A stretch of DNA of 64,000 nucleotides, from contig VGHE01000003.1 in NCBI GenBank assembly GCA_016868315.1, forward strand, positions 186,001 to 250,000, in the 5' to 3' direction. The notes under the pieces are model-generated. The model was not told the origin of the DNA. It searched no databases and saw only the letters and a program-made list of their open reading frames with translations. Made by a program: the position numbers and the translations under genes. The DNA comes from Betaproteobacteria bacterium (GTDB lineage Bacteria > Bdellovibrionota_B > Oligoflexia > Silvanigrellales > Silvanigrellaceae). Shown here one piece after another: positions 9,699 through 17,731 of the stretch. Position 1 is the first letter of the stretch. Every line of letters begins with the position of its first letter.

Positions 9699-9699
9699 A

Positions 9700-10833
9700 T
9701 CAGCATTCCGAGCGCGCCAGAGCGGCGCGCAGGTCGGAAAGCAGGTCATCCACATTTTCAAGACCAAGACTCAGCCGAACCAGCTGCTCATCGATCCCGA
9801 GTGCATGCTTTTCTGCATCACTCATCCAACGGTTGGTGGTCCACCACGGAAGGCAGGCCGTTGTTTCAGTGCCACCTAAACTGGGAACATCGGAGACCAT
9901 TTTAAGGCAACGCATCAGGCGTGGAACATCGACCTGTGCTGCGAATCGAATAGCAAGCATTCCAGAGTAGCCACGCATCCAAGGAAATGACTCTGCTTGC
10001 AAGGAACCGTGATAAACACGCTCAACCCCTGCAAGCTCGGCTGCACGTGCAGCAAAAATTCGCCCGGTTTCATTATGCGCCTGCATCCGTACGTTCAAAG
10101 TACGCATCCCCTTAAGAAGCTGCATACAACCTGTGGTCGATAGGAAACCGCCCACGTACATCGCTTGAGCAGCTATCTGTTCGGCAAGTGAACGCTGGCA
10201 GGCCACTGCACCGCACACCAAATCGGAATGACCATTGAGATATTTGGTTGCACTTTCCACCACAACATCGACACCTTCTACGAGCGGTGTGCAGTTGATG
10301 GGGCTGGCAAAAGTGTTGTCACACACAAGCAGTGCACCTGAAGTGCGCTTAGCCTGCAGCGCCAAACGAACATCTTGCACAATACAGTAGGGATTCGAGA
10401 TGGTTTCGTAAAAAAGCACGCGCGTGTTGCTGCGCAAATGCTTATGCCATTCCTCGAGGGGTGCAAACGTTGATTCAATACCCCAGCGCGCAAGAATCTT
10501 CTGACAGAGACCCTGAGTGGCGCCGTAACAATTTTCCTGAACAAGAATATGGTCGCCTGGTTGAAGCAAGGAGGTCATTACGGCGTGAATTGCTGCTATT
10601 CCAGAGGAAAAGACGAGAGCTTCATCGGCGCAGTGCAGCGCGGCAATAACAGAACAGACTTCAGCATGATTGTGGGTATTGGAGAGGCGAGCGTAGACGG
10701 GCAGTTCATCAATTCTTTCGGTCGAAAAAGTCACTGACTGCTCGAGGGCGCCCACGAGTCCGCGCCCCACACGGTGTTCTGCACCGACATGTTGGAGCTG
10801 TGAAGCCGGCGCAAATTCAATTGACGAAGTCAT
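9700..10833 (-). CDS. Cys/Met-metabolism PLP-dependent enzyme (cystathionine gamma-synthase/beta-lyase family)
   Basis: 377 aa, a fold-type I PLP enzyme of trans-sulfuration. The cofactor Lys is K197 in ESATKYLNGH. Other family marks are the phosphate-binding FSSGIAAIHAV, the Asp of VCDNTFASP that contacts the pyridine nitrogen, and GGTETTACLP with LVRLSLGLEN near the C-terminus. Whether it is a synthase, beta-lyase or gamma-lyase cannot be decided from motifs. I start at ATG 10833, which has GAGG ~10 nt upstream; a GTG at 10869 would overlap the preceding gene by 23 bp. It is the last gene of a three-gene minus-strand operon after the MutS-like ATPase and thiamine pyrophosphokinase. Confidence 0.85.
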   Translation of the reverse strand: MTSSIEFAPASQLQHVGAEHRVGRGLVGALEQSVTFSTERIDELPVYARLSNTHNHAEVCSVIAALHCADEALVFSSGIAAIHAVMTSLLQPGDHILVQENCYGATQGLCQKILARWGIESTFAPLEEWHKHLRSNTRVLFYETISNPYCIVQDVRLALQAKRTSGALLVCDNTFASPINCTPLVEGVDVVVESATKYLNGHSDLVCGAVACQRSLAEQIAAQAMYVGGFLSTTGCMQLLKGMRTLNVRMQAHNETGRIFAARAAELAGVERVYHGSLQAESFPWMRGYSGMLAIRFAAQVDVPRLMRCLKMVSDVPSLGGTETTACLPWWTTNRWMSDAEKHALGIDEQLVRLSLGLENVDDLLSDLRAALARSEC

Positions 10834-10846
10834 AATGCAATAACCT

Positions 10847-11611
10847 CTATTCTTCTGTCGAGGAGACACGAATCACGAGCACTGGCTCGTGCACGTTTAA
10901 AGGAATAATTTTGAGCGGAGGCTGTTTCACCACATTGCTAAGCCCATGCGAGGCCTGACGCAAAGAAAAAGAACCGCTGAACTCAGCCCCGTGAATTTCT
11001 ACTTTAGATTGACTCGGAAGCCGCAAGGAAGTCACAGAGAACTGCTCTCCCACAGCCAAGTGTCCATCAACTGGGAGTGTGGTCAGAAGTGCATCAGGTC
11101 CAAGCGCGTAGGCTGCAGGACATCCCATTCGTGTCAGCGATTCGCAGAACTCGAGCAAATTGACAATCTCATGATCAAGACGACCACCCAGTGCACCATG
11201 GACTTCGATCCAGGCAGCGTGCAATCCATCATCTGCAGCATGGCGCAGGTCGTACTCAAGCAGCGAGGTGATCGCTGCACAATCAGAAAAATCTTTGCTC
11301 TCGTTGTAGAGATGCTCTTTCCAGCGCCCCTCAAACCGAGCCGCCGTATTTGCTCTGATCTCCTTGCCGTGCTTACCCAAAGAATCGCCGTCGCCGCACC
11401 AAGAAACACTCTGAATGAGAGAGTGTTGTTGCGCAGAAAGCTTTTCATACCAATTCAAAAAAACCTGTAACCCGGCATCAGCAATATAAACATGCACAGG
11501 CTTAGCCGCTAAAAATGATTGCGCATGCGGCTGCCAATGAGTCCAGGGCGAGGCGTTTTCGCCCGGAGAACGAGACGAGGGACCAGCAAGAAAAACAACA
11601 GCTTTGAACAT
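10847..11611 (-). CDS. thiN: Thiamine pyrophosphokinase-like protein
   Basis: 254 aa. It would transfer pyrophosphate from ATP to thiamine to make thiamine diphosphate. The signature pieces are the acidic motif SKDFSDCAAI and the substrate-binding GALGGRLDHEIVNL, which match the catalytic domain. A C-terminal beta domain (~185-250) fits the thiamine-binding part. The N-terminus (MFKAVVFLAGP) is the first Rossmann strand. ATG 11611 follows a strong GGAGGTGA, so upstream in-frame codons are untranslated leader. Spacing to the MutS-like gene upstream (14 bp) and the PLP enzyme downstream (13 bp) indicates one transcript. The Asn/Asp substitutions seen are within normal family variation. Confidence 0.85.
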   Translation of the reverse strand: MFKAVVFLAGPSSRSPGENASPWTHWQPHAQSFLAAKPVHVYIADAGLQVFLNWYEKLSAQQHSLIQSVSWCGDGDSLGKHGKEIRANTAARFEGRWKEHLYNESKDFSDCAAITSLLEYDLRHAADDGLHAAWIEVHGALGGRLDHEIVNLLEFCESLTRMGCPAAYALGPDALLTTLPVDGHLAVGEQFSVTSLRLPSQSKVEIHGAEFSGSFSLRQASHGLSNVVKQPPLKIIPLNVHEPVLVIRVSSTEE

Positions 11612-11625
11612 CAGCTCACCTCCCA

Positions 11626-13599
11626 TTAAACCGAAGGATTGAAATTCAATTCCACAGGCAATCCCGCTTGTTTCATGATAATAAGCGCATTTGTAGTGGG
11701 GCAAGGTCCAGATCGGAGAAGATAATCAAATTCAAGCTTACCGTCTGCCCCAACAGTCTCGCGCAAATGAAAATTACGCACACCGGCGACCTGCTTTTCG
11801 AGCGAAGTCAAAGCCAAATCATGCGTTGTCAGAAGGCCGAGAGCACCCGTACCGAGCAAAGCCGAAATCACTTGCCACGAACCAAGAAAACGTTCGCGGT
11901 TGTTGGTACCACGGAAGATTTCATCGATGAGGAAAAGCTTACGGCCAGACGCAGAGGGTTTCTCCTGAAGACGTGCCAGAACTGCAGCGAGCCGCCTGAC
12001 CTCCGCGTAAAAATAACTCGCTCCTGATTCCAAAGAGTCAGAAACCTGAATGGCGCAAAGGATCTCGAGTGGCGCTGCGCGGAAAGTACGTGCACACACC
12101 ACCGTTCCCATTTGTGCAAGAAGAACATTAATACCTACGGCGCGCAGCAAGGTGCTCTTACCTGCCATGTTGCTTCCCGTTAGAAGCAAACAGCGGTCAT
12201 TTGAATTCAAATGAACCTCATTGCCCACACGATGCGAAGCATTGATCAGAGGATGTGCTAATGATTGAGTCTCGAATGCATCCGAACTGAGCTCAGGCCA
12301 ACAGTAGTCAGGATTCTCTAGCCGAACACGCGCCAATGCTGCTTGAAAATCGAATTCAACAACCTCCGACCACCACTGCTCAAAGCGACCATCAATCAGA
12401 CGATGCGCAACAAGTGTGACTGCAAAAGTCAAAGCGTCGTAGGGAATAATGGCATTGAGAAGCAACCAGACAATCGGATTGCGACGCACCTCGCCCAATT
12501 CAAATGTTGTGCGGAGAAAACGGAAACGCCGGCCAGCAGAGACGGGCACGATGGCTCTATGGCTTTTGTCACCTGGCACCCGCCGAGCAACATCCTCGAG
12601 TGCAGCAAGAACCCGGAGTTCACGCAAACCCAACGCCCCTGTTGAATTCTGAACCCGCCGACGCCAGGTTTCCCAGAACAAAGCTCCTATTACAAGCACC
12701 GGAAAATACAGTGTCAGAGGCTGCATAAGATGTGTTGCATCAGCCGTAGCCAGGAAAACGCGCAAAGCAGGAATAAGGTAAAGAACCCAGAACGCTGCCT
12801 GGGCTGCAACCATGCCCCACACAAGTGCTTCATGAAGGCTGCGTTGTGCAGGGGTCAACTCGCTTGTCTTCGCCTCCGCAGCAGAAGCCGGCGCAGCAGC
12901 ATCGCTTTGTTCTGGCGGTTCCTCTTCACGCAAAGGACGCTCGAGCTCTTTAGACCAACTGCCCATGCGATATGATTCCCAACGACGCAAGGCTTTGCTT
13001 TGCGATGCAAGCTGAGCGACTGCCTCACGACGCCGTTCGTAGGCCTCGCGAGGCAGCGCATCTTTGCCACGCAAGAGCATCTCTGCCGCCAGACGCTGTG
13101 ACCCTTCGGCCAGGGTGCAGGTGTCTATCCACAGTGGAACAAGCCCGGCCAAATCAAGATCGCTTCGGTAAGGATGCTCTGCCTCGGTGCTCATAGCTTG
13201 TTGCCAGCGTTCCTGCGCAGCGTGTGCGCGCAGCTTCCTCAGAGCGTCCCAATCACGCTCCAGTCGCAGAATTTCGGCATGAAATACTGAAGCCAGACCT
13301 TCACAACGCGCACGAACGCGTTTGAGACGGTCGTGAACTGCCGAGAGAATAAAAAACACAACAAAAAACCCAAACCAACCCAAAAAAACCTGAGACGCAT
13401 CGAAGCTGCGGTAGTATCCCACCAGCATCATCACGAGTAAGACGGCCAGAAGAAGACGAAAAAGCGCGAAATTCTTTTCGCGCCGTGTCCAAACAGCAAG
13501 CCTTTGCTCGACGCGGGATTGAGCTTTTTCTAAACGAGAACGTCTTTTTTCGAATGTCGACTGCGTGCGCTGTAAAGCTTCATTGGAACGTGTCATCAT
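11626..13599 (-). CDS. Membrane-anchored MutS-family ATPase
   Basis: 657 aa. The C-terminal third is a clear MutS ABC-type ATPase: Walker A LLTGSNMAGKSTLL (~473-485), the family motif SDSLESGASYFYAEV (~521-534), Walker B KLFLIDEIFRGTNNRER (~554-570) and the switch His in LLTTHD. The N-terminal mismatch-binding and connector domains of MutS are absent. Instead there are a charged coiled coil (10-43) and four hydrophobic spans at ~45-62, 70-88, 259-283 and 292-309, so the ATPase is tethered to the membrane. Such shortened MutS-like proteins occur in several phyla and have no established repair role. First gene of a three-gene operon; AAGG lies ~9 nt before the ATG. Confidence 0.85.
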   Translation of the reverse strand: MMTRSNEALQRTQSTFEKRRSRLEKAQSRVEQRLAVWTRREKNFALFRLLLAVLLVMMLVGYYRSFDASQVFLGWFGFFVVFFILSAVHDRLKRVRARCEGLASVFHAEILRLERDWDALRKLRAHAAQERWQQAMSTEAEHPYRSDLDLAGLVPLWIDTCTLAEGSQRLAAEMLLRGKDALPREAYERRREAVAQLASQSKALRRWESYRMGSWSKELERPLREEEPPEQSDAAAPASAAEAKTSELTPAQRSLHEALVWGMVAAQAAFWVLYLIPALRVFLATADATHLMQPLTLYFPVLVIGALFWETWRRRVQNSTGALGLRELRVLAALEDVARRVPGDKSHRAIVPVSAGRRFRFLRTTFELGEVRRNPIVWLLLNAIIPYDALTFAVTLVAHRLIDGRFEQWWSEVVEFDFQAALARVRLENPDYCWPELSSDAFETQSLAHPLINASHRVGNEVHLNSNDRCLLLTGSNMAGKSTLLRAVGINVLLAQMGTVVCARTFRAAPLEILCAIQVSDSLESGASYFYAEVRRLAAVLARLQEKPSASGRKLFLIDEIFRGTNNRERFLGSWQVISALLGTGALGLLTTHDLALTSLEKQVAGVRNFHLRETVGADGKLEFDYLLRSGPCPTTNALIIMKQAGLPVELNFNPSV

Positions 13600-13713
13600 T
13601 CAGTTCGCCTTCAGTACATGGAAATCCGGGTGCTGTGCATGATACACAATGAGCTAGAGTTTGTAACAGTTTCATGATTCCAACCCCGTGCAGGGCAGGA
13701 GCAACCGCCTCAA

Positions 13714-15210
13714 ATGGTCGCAGAACACAATTCCCCGTCCGACACCGTTGTCGCCCAAACCCAGCACAACACCACACGACGCGTTGCAATCGTTGGAGCT
13801 GGCTGCACGGGGCTGCGTCTTGGCCTGCTTTTCAAAAAATGGAACGAGAACACGTTACCCGAAAACAAAGTGGAAGTTGTAGTTTATGAGGCACGCTCGC
13901 TGCCTGGCGGTTTCTTGCGCAGCAACAAGAGCCCAACTGGCGTTCTGGTTGAATCAGGTGCACAGGGAGTTCTGTCGACCCGTACGATGTTCCTTCAGGC
14001 TCTTGAAGAGGTTGGGTTGACACCCGCCGACGTCATTGCAGCCCCCCGTTCAGGGACTCAAGCTGGACGCTATTTAATCAAACCCTCAGGCACGCTGACG
14101 CGCCTTTCACCCCTGACACTGTTGCGCTCAGGGCTCTCCGCGCCTGGCGATCTCTTTCGGCTGCTTATTGAGATTTTCAAGGGGCGCCCCATCCGACCGC
14201 CTCACCCTGACGAAAGCCTCTATCAATTTTTTAGCCGTCGCTTTGGGCGCTTTTGGGCAGAGAACTTTGTGCTACCTTTCGCCACAGGCATCTGGGGCGG
14301 AGCCGCAGAAAAACTGCTTCTGCGTCATACCTTTCCGCAGCTGCAAGAACTCGAATTGAAGCATGGTAGCCTGGTGCGCTTTGCACTTATTGCTGCATTG
14401 AAAAGAATATTCGCAACTCGAAAGAACAAAAGCTCTCTTTCACAGCGCTGGCCCAAAGGCCTGCTGAGCTTTCCCAATGGGATGCAAACTTTCATCGAAA
14501 AAATGCGCGACACTCTTGAAAATTCGGGACAGTGGCAGAGTTTGCGCATGAATCAACCCATTCACTCATTGCAACTGACACCGGAAAGGAAACACCTCAT
14601 CAACGGCACAGAGTGCTTCGATTTTGTTTTTTGGACATCTGCGCCGTGGAATTCTCCAGAGCTCGATTTTGCGCACCCCGAAATGAGGAAAGAATGGGAT
14701 TTTTTACAGAATACTCCCACTCACAGTTTGGTTGTCGTGAACATCAGCGGCGCACGATCTCAGCTGACCCGCGACGGTTTCGGTGCATTAGCTCCACGTG
14801 CATCAGACGGCTTGCTGGGAATCTTGTTTGTGCATTCCATTTATCCTCAGCACGTTCCTGCTGATAGATTTTCGTACCGGGTTCTTTTGGCAGGAGATCG
14901 CAACCCTGACATGATCTCCTGGAGTGACACGGAGCTCACCAAATATACTTTCAAACAACTCAATCATCTCAGTCTGCTCGACTTACCACCTGAACAATGC
15001 TCGGTCGAAGTGGTGCGCTGGAATCGTGCCATAGGAATTGCGGATCTTGGTCACGACGAGAGAATGGCAGCACTTTGGCGCCTTCAGGCTCACATGCCTG
15101 GCCTATATTTTGCGGGTATCTACAAAAAAGGCGTCGGGGTTGCCGACGCCTTGCAGAGTGCTCAAGATGCGTTTGATGACTGGGTTAGCGCACTTCGCCC
15201 CAGCCCGTAA
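13714..15210 (+). CDS. hemY: Protoporphyrinogen oxidase, HemY type
   Basis: 498 aa, an FAD-dependent oxygen-requiring oxidase that converts (copro)protoporphyrinogen to the porphyrin in haem synthesis. The N-terminal dinucleotide-binding motif VAIVGAGCTGLRLG, the second motif VVVYEARSLPGG and FAD contacts such as ATGIWGGAAE are visible, as is the C-terminal LYFAGIYKKGVGVADALQS that closes over the flavin. An AGGAG element lies 12 nt before ATG 13714. Its last 26 bp overlap the convergent clpP gene, and the DNA encoding KKGVGVADA also forms a terminator for clpP on the other strand. hemH follows 740 bp downstream, so the two late haem steps flank clpP. Confidence 0.92.
   Translation: MVAEHNSPSDTVVAQTQHNTTRRVAIVGAGCTGLRLGLLFKKWNENTLPENKVEVVVYEARSLPGGFLRSNKSPTGVLVESGAQGVLSTRTMFLQALEEVGLTPADVIAAPRSGTQAGRYLIKPSGTLTRLSPLTLLRSGLSAPGDLFRLLIEIFKGRPIRPPHPDESLYQFFSRRFGRFWAENFVLPFATGIWGGAAEKLLLRHTFPQLQELELKHGSLVRFALIAALKRIFATRKNKSSLSQRWPKGLLSFPNGMQTFIEKMRDTLENSGQWQSLRMNQPIHSLQLTPERKHLINGTECFDFVFWTSAPWNSPELDFAHPEMRKEWDFLQNTPTHSLVVVNISGARSQLTRDGFGALAPRASDGLLGILFVHSIYPQHVPADRFSYRVLLAGDRNPDMISWSDTELTKYTFKQLNHLSLLDLPPEQCSVEVVRWNRAIGIADLGHDERMAALWRLQAHMPGLYFAGIYKKGVGVADALQSAQDAFDDWVSALRPSP
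15121..15150 (-). terminator. clpP intrinsic terminator embedded in hemY
   Basis: On the minus strand an 8-bp perfect stem GGCGTCGG/CCGACGCC (15130-15150) with a 5-nt loop is followed by six Us, 34 nt after the clpP stop. It sits inside the hemY coding sequence. Confidence 0.85.
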
Positions 15211-15769
15211 TCACGCGCGAAATAAGCCCGTATTCCATAGCCTCTTGCGCGTTCATCCAGTAGTCGCGCTCAACATCTTTGCGCAGACGCTCAAGCGATT
15301 GGCCAGTTTCTTTGTTGTAAAGCTCAACAAGTTTTTCACGTGTCTTCAGGATTTCACGCGCCGTGATGTCAATGTCGGTGGCCTGGCCCTGCACCGTGCC
15401 TCCAATCAATGGCTGGTGAATAAGAATGCGGCTGTTGGGCATGGAATAACGATGAGCTTTGTCGGCACCCAGCAAAATAACTGTGGCAATGGACGCACAC
15501 AAACCAGAAACCACGCACTTCACGTTCGGACGAATGAAACGCATCGTGTCGTAGATGGCAAATCCGGAGTTCACTTCACCGCCTGGGCTATTGATGAACA
15601 TCCAGATATCCTTTTGAGGATCCGCAGCCTCGAGTGCAAGGAGAGTTTCAATGGTTTTCTTCGCCACAGCAGCATTGATAGGCTCACTGAGCACCATTAA
15701 CCGCTGTTGGAACAAATGCTTCGTTGTATTTCCCTCGAGCAACTCTGAAAGTTCTTCAATCTTTGGCAT
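15185..15769 (-). CDS. clpP: ATP-dependent Clp protease proteolytic subunit
   Basis: 194 aa, the usual ClpP length. The serine-protease triad is in place: Ser93 in GLCASIA (the GxxAS block), His118 in MPNSRILIHQP, and Asp169 in ERDYWMNAQEA. The oxyanion/Gly-rich strand SPGGEVNSG is conserved. ClpP forms a 14-mer degrading proteins delivered by ClpA or ClpX. ATG 15769 with GGAGA 6 nt upstream is preferred to the ATG at 15814. The 3' end overlaps hemY by 26 bp. aat at 36.7 kb adds N-degrons that in other proteobacteria are delivered to ClpAP, so the two may act in the same pathway. Confidence 0.95.
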   Translation of the reverse strand: MPKIEELSELLEGNTTKHLFQQRLMVLSEPINAAVAKKTIETLLALEAADPQKDIWMFINSPGGEVNSGFAIYDTMRFIRPNVKCVVSGLCASIATVILLGADKAHRYSMPNSRILIHQPLIGGTVQGQATDIDITAREILKTREKLVELYNKETGQSLERLRKDVERDYWMNAQEAMEYGLISRVITGWGEVR

Positions 15770-15819
15770 GGGATTCTCCGATGCACCAAAATGGACAAAA
15801 GTAACAAACCGCACCCCTC

Positions 15820-15848
15820 ACTATACGCACCCGCATCCTGAGCAGCAA
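15820..15848 (-). promoter_or_regulatory. Candidate sigma70-type promoter of clpP
   Basis: Reading the minus strand, TATAGT (15825-15820) lies 17 bp after TTGCTG (15848-15843). The -10 matches 5 of 6 consensus bases and the -35 only 3 of 6. It is placed ~50 bp before the clpP ATG. Confidence 0.35.
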
Positions 15849-15951
15849 CGCCCTTTGTGCAGTGTCGCCCGAACAAAGACTTGTCATTGTGTCAGGAACT
15901 GCCGTAGGCACTTTTGTACGACCCACGAACGTTGACCGAAGGAGTGAGAAC

Positions 15952-17202
15952 GTGAAGACTTCCAGCAACATGAATACAAGTAAACGTGTTTTGTTGGCAC
16001 TCTACAATATGGGTGGCCCTGCCGGGCAAACCGAGGTCGAACCTTTCCTCAGGGCGCTGTTCACCGACCCAGATCTCCTCGACATCCCCTTTGGTCGCTG
16101 GCTGCAGAATTTTGTTGCCGACAAAATCATCCGCAAACGCCTCGAGGAGGTTAAAGCGCGATATCGTCTCATGGGAGGCGGTTCGCCCCAACTGCCCATC
16201 ACCGAGCGCGTAGCCGAAAAACTCAATGCATTTCTGCGCAACGCAACTCACAGCGATGCTCCGCTCTCTATCGCAACGCCAGGCACCTCGCCTGAAGCAC
16301 ACAAAGCGCCTTACGAAATCGTGGCAGTGACACCGCTGTTTCGCTACAGCGAACCACGCGCCGAAACAATTTTGGATCTCTGCTTGAAACACAATGCTGA
16401 TGAGATGTGGCTTGTTTCACAGTATCCGCAGTGTGCACGTGCAACCACGGGAACCAGCCTACGCGAGCTCGGGCTTGTTCAACGCAAACAAAATAAGTTC
16501 TCTAATATCAGAGTCCGCTCACTCGCGAGCTACGGAGACGACCCAGATTTTCTCGCCATGTGGTGCGAACGCCTGCGCCAGAGTTGGGCTCAATTGCCTC
16601 AGGGCAAAAGACATCTGCTCATCAGTGCCCATAATCTTCCGCTCAGCTACGTCGCCGAGGGCGATCCCTATCCTTCGCAAATCCGCCGCACGGCTCAAGA
16701 GGTCACGCGTCGCCTTGGACTGCATGAAGGACTCGATTGGACACTCTGCTGGCAAAGTGCCGTAGGCCCCGTGCGTTGGATGTCTCCCACCACCGAGGCA
16801 AGCATCGAAAAGATCTGCGCTGAGGGCGTTGAACATGTGCTGGTCTGGCCGGTGGCGTTTGTTTCGGATCATATCGAAACACTGGTAGAAATTGACCTCG
16901 AGTATGCAGAGATGGCTCACAAGAGAGGTTGTAAAACATTCTCACGGGTGAAGAACTTCGATAGCGATGATGATTTTATCAGCTTCCTGGGTCGGCAAAT
17001 TATCCGCGCAGCAGGCGATCTTCTGCACAACAGCTCAACCCCACTCTTGCGCGATTTCAAAGAGCGCAGAACCGGACCTTTTTGTGCGGCACAACCGGGT
17101 GGCTGCCTGTGTGCGAATTATTATCTCTCCGGCCGCGCCGGTCTTGAGCGCGGAAAGCTGCTGCCTCGCCTTGACGAAAACAGCAAACTGGCGTCAACCT
17201 GA
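15952..17202 (+). CDS. hemH: Ferrochelatase
   Basis: 416 aa from GTG 15952, which has AAGGAG 7 nt upstream; a more distal in-frame ATG at 15862 lacks such a site and ATG 15970 is an alternative. The enzyme inserts Fe2+ into the porphyrin at the end of haem synthesis. Visible marks are LLALYNMGGP at the N-terminus, RYRLMGGGSPQ, the catalytic His region LLISAHNLP and the acidic helix VAFVSDHIETLVEIDLEY. The C-terminus is extended and carries three closely spaced Cys residues (GPFCAAQPGGCLC), reminiscent of [2Fe-2S]-containing ferrochelatases. acpS follows in the same direction. Confidence 0.93.
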   Translation: MKTSSNMNTSKRVLLALYNMGGPAGQTEVEPFLRALFTDPDLLDIPFGRWLQNFVADKIIRKRLEEVKARYRLMGGGSPQLPITERVAEKLNAFLRNATHSDAPLSIATPGTSPEAHKAPYEIVAVTPLFRYSEPRAETILDLCLKHNADEMWLVSQYPQCARATTGTSLRELGLVQRKQNKFSNIRVRSLASYGDDPDFLAMWCERLRQSWAQLPQGKRHLLISAHNLPLSYVAEGDPYPSQIRRTAQEVTRRLGLHEGLDWTLCWQSAVGPVRWMSPTTEASIEKICAEGVEHVLVWPVAFVSDHIETLVEIDLEYAEMAHKRGCKTFSRVKNFDSDDDFISFLGRQIIRAAGDLLHNSSTPLLRDFKERRTGPFCAAQPGGCLCANYYLSGRAGLERGKLLPRLDENSKLAST

Positions 17203-17247
17203 GGAGTGCCATTCGAGCGGCTAAGAAGTGAGGCGAGCGCACCAGGC

Positions 17248-17676
17248 ATGAACAATCAGCATTCCAACCAACAACAAAACTCCGTTTCTCTGCCTGCTGT
17301 GCGGATAGGAACCGACCTTGTTGCGGTGCAGCGCATTGAAAAAGCCATTGCACGTGAAAGCTTTCTGAAAAAGGTTTTTCATCCCCGCGAAATCGAACAG
17401 TGCAGCACCAAAACGCACCCGAGCGCTTCGTATGCCGCCCGTTTTGCAGCCAAAGAAGCCTTTTTTAAAGCCTTGGGGACGGGGCTGTACACACAGGGCA
17501 TGGGACCACAAGACGTCTGGATCGAAAACGCAGAGAACGGTCGCCCGAAACTTTGTATTTCGCCAGAGGCATCTGCCCTCTTGCGCACTTTGGGCTCAAA
17601 CGTTGTCACCGACGTGTCGCTCGCCCACGATGCTCAAATGGCCATTGCAACGGTTATCTTTCAAATCATTCCATAA
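17248..17676 (+). CDS. acpS: Holo-[acyl-carrier-protein] synthase
   Basis: 142 aa. It transfers 4'-phosphopantetheine from CoA to the Ser of apo-ACP. The Mg-binding IGTDLVAVQRIEKA and the second motif YAARFAAKEAFFKALGTG are both present. The C-terminal strand VSLAHDAQMAIATVI corresponds to the SxSH segment. The first ~16 residues (Asn/Gln-rich) are extra. ATG 17248 is taken as start; an in-frame GTG at 17206 would also be possible and has no better ribosome binding site. It lies 45 bp after hemH on the same strand, probably co-transcribed. Fatty-acid genes accB-accC lie immediately convergent. Confidence 0.92.
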   Translation: MNNQHSNQQQNSVSLPAVRIGTDLVAVQRIEKAIARESFLKKVFHPREIEQCSTKTHPSASYAARFAAKEAFFKALGTGLYTQGMGPQDVWIENAENGRPKLCISPEASALLRTLGSNVVTDVSLAHDAQMAIATVIFQIIP

Positions 17677-17699
17677 AAAAAAGACCCGAAAGGGTCTTT
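17674..17699 (-). terminator. Intrinsic terminator of efp-accB-accC
   Basis: An 8-bp stem AAAGACCC/GGGTCTTT (17680-17699) with a GAAA tetraloop is followed on the minus strand by a run of eight Us. It lies 33 bp beyond the accC stop and directly after acpS, so it may also stop acpS transcripts although the plus-strand tail is poor. Confidence 0.88.
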
Positions 17700-17731
17700 G
17701 ATTCAAACAGCAGCGCCCGAGCACCCATCGC

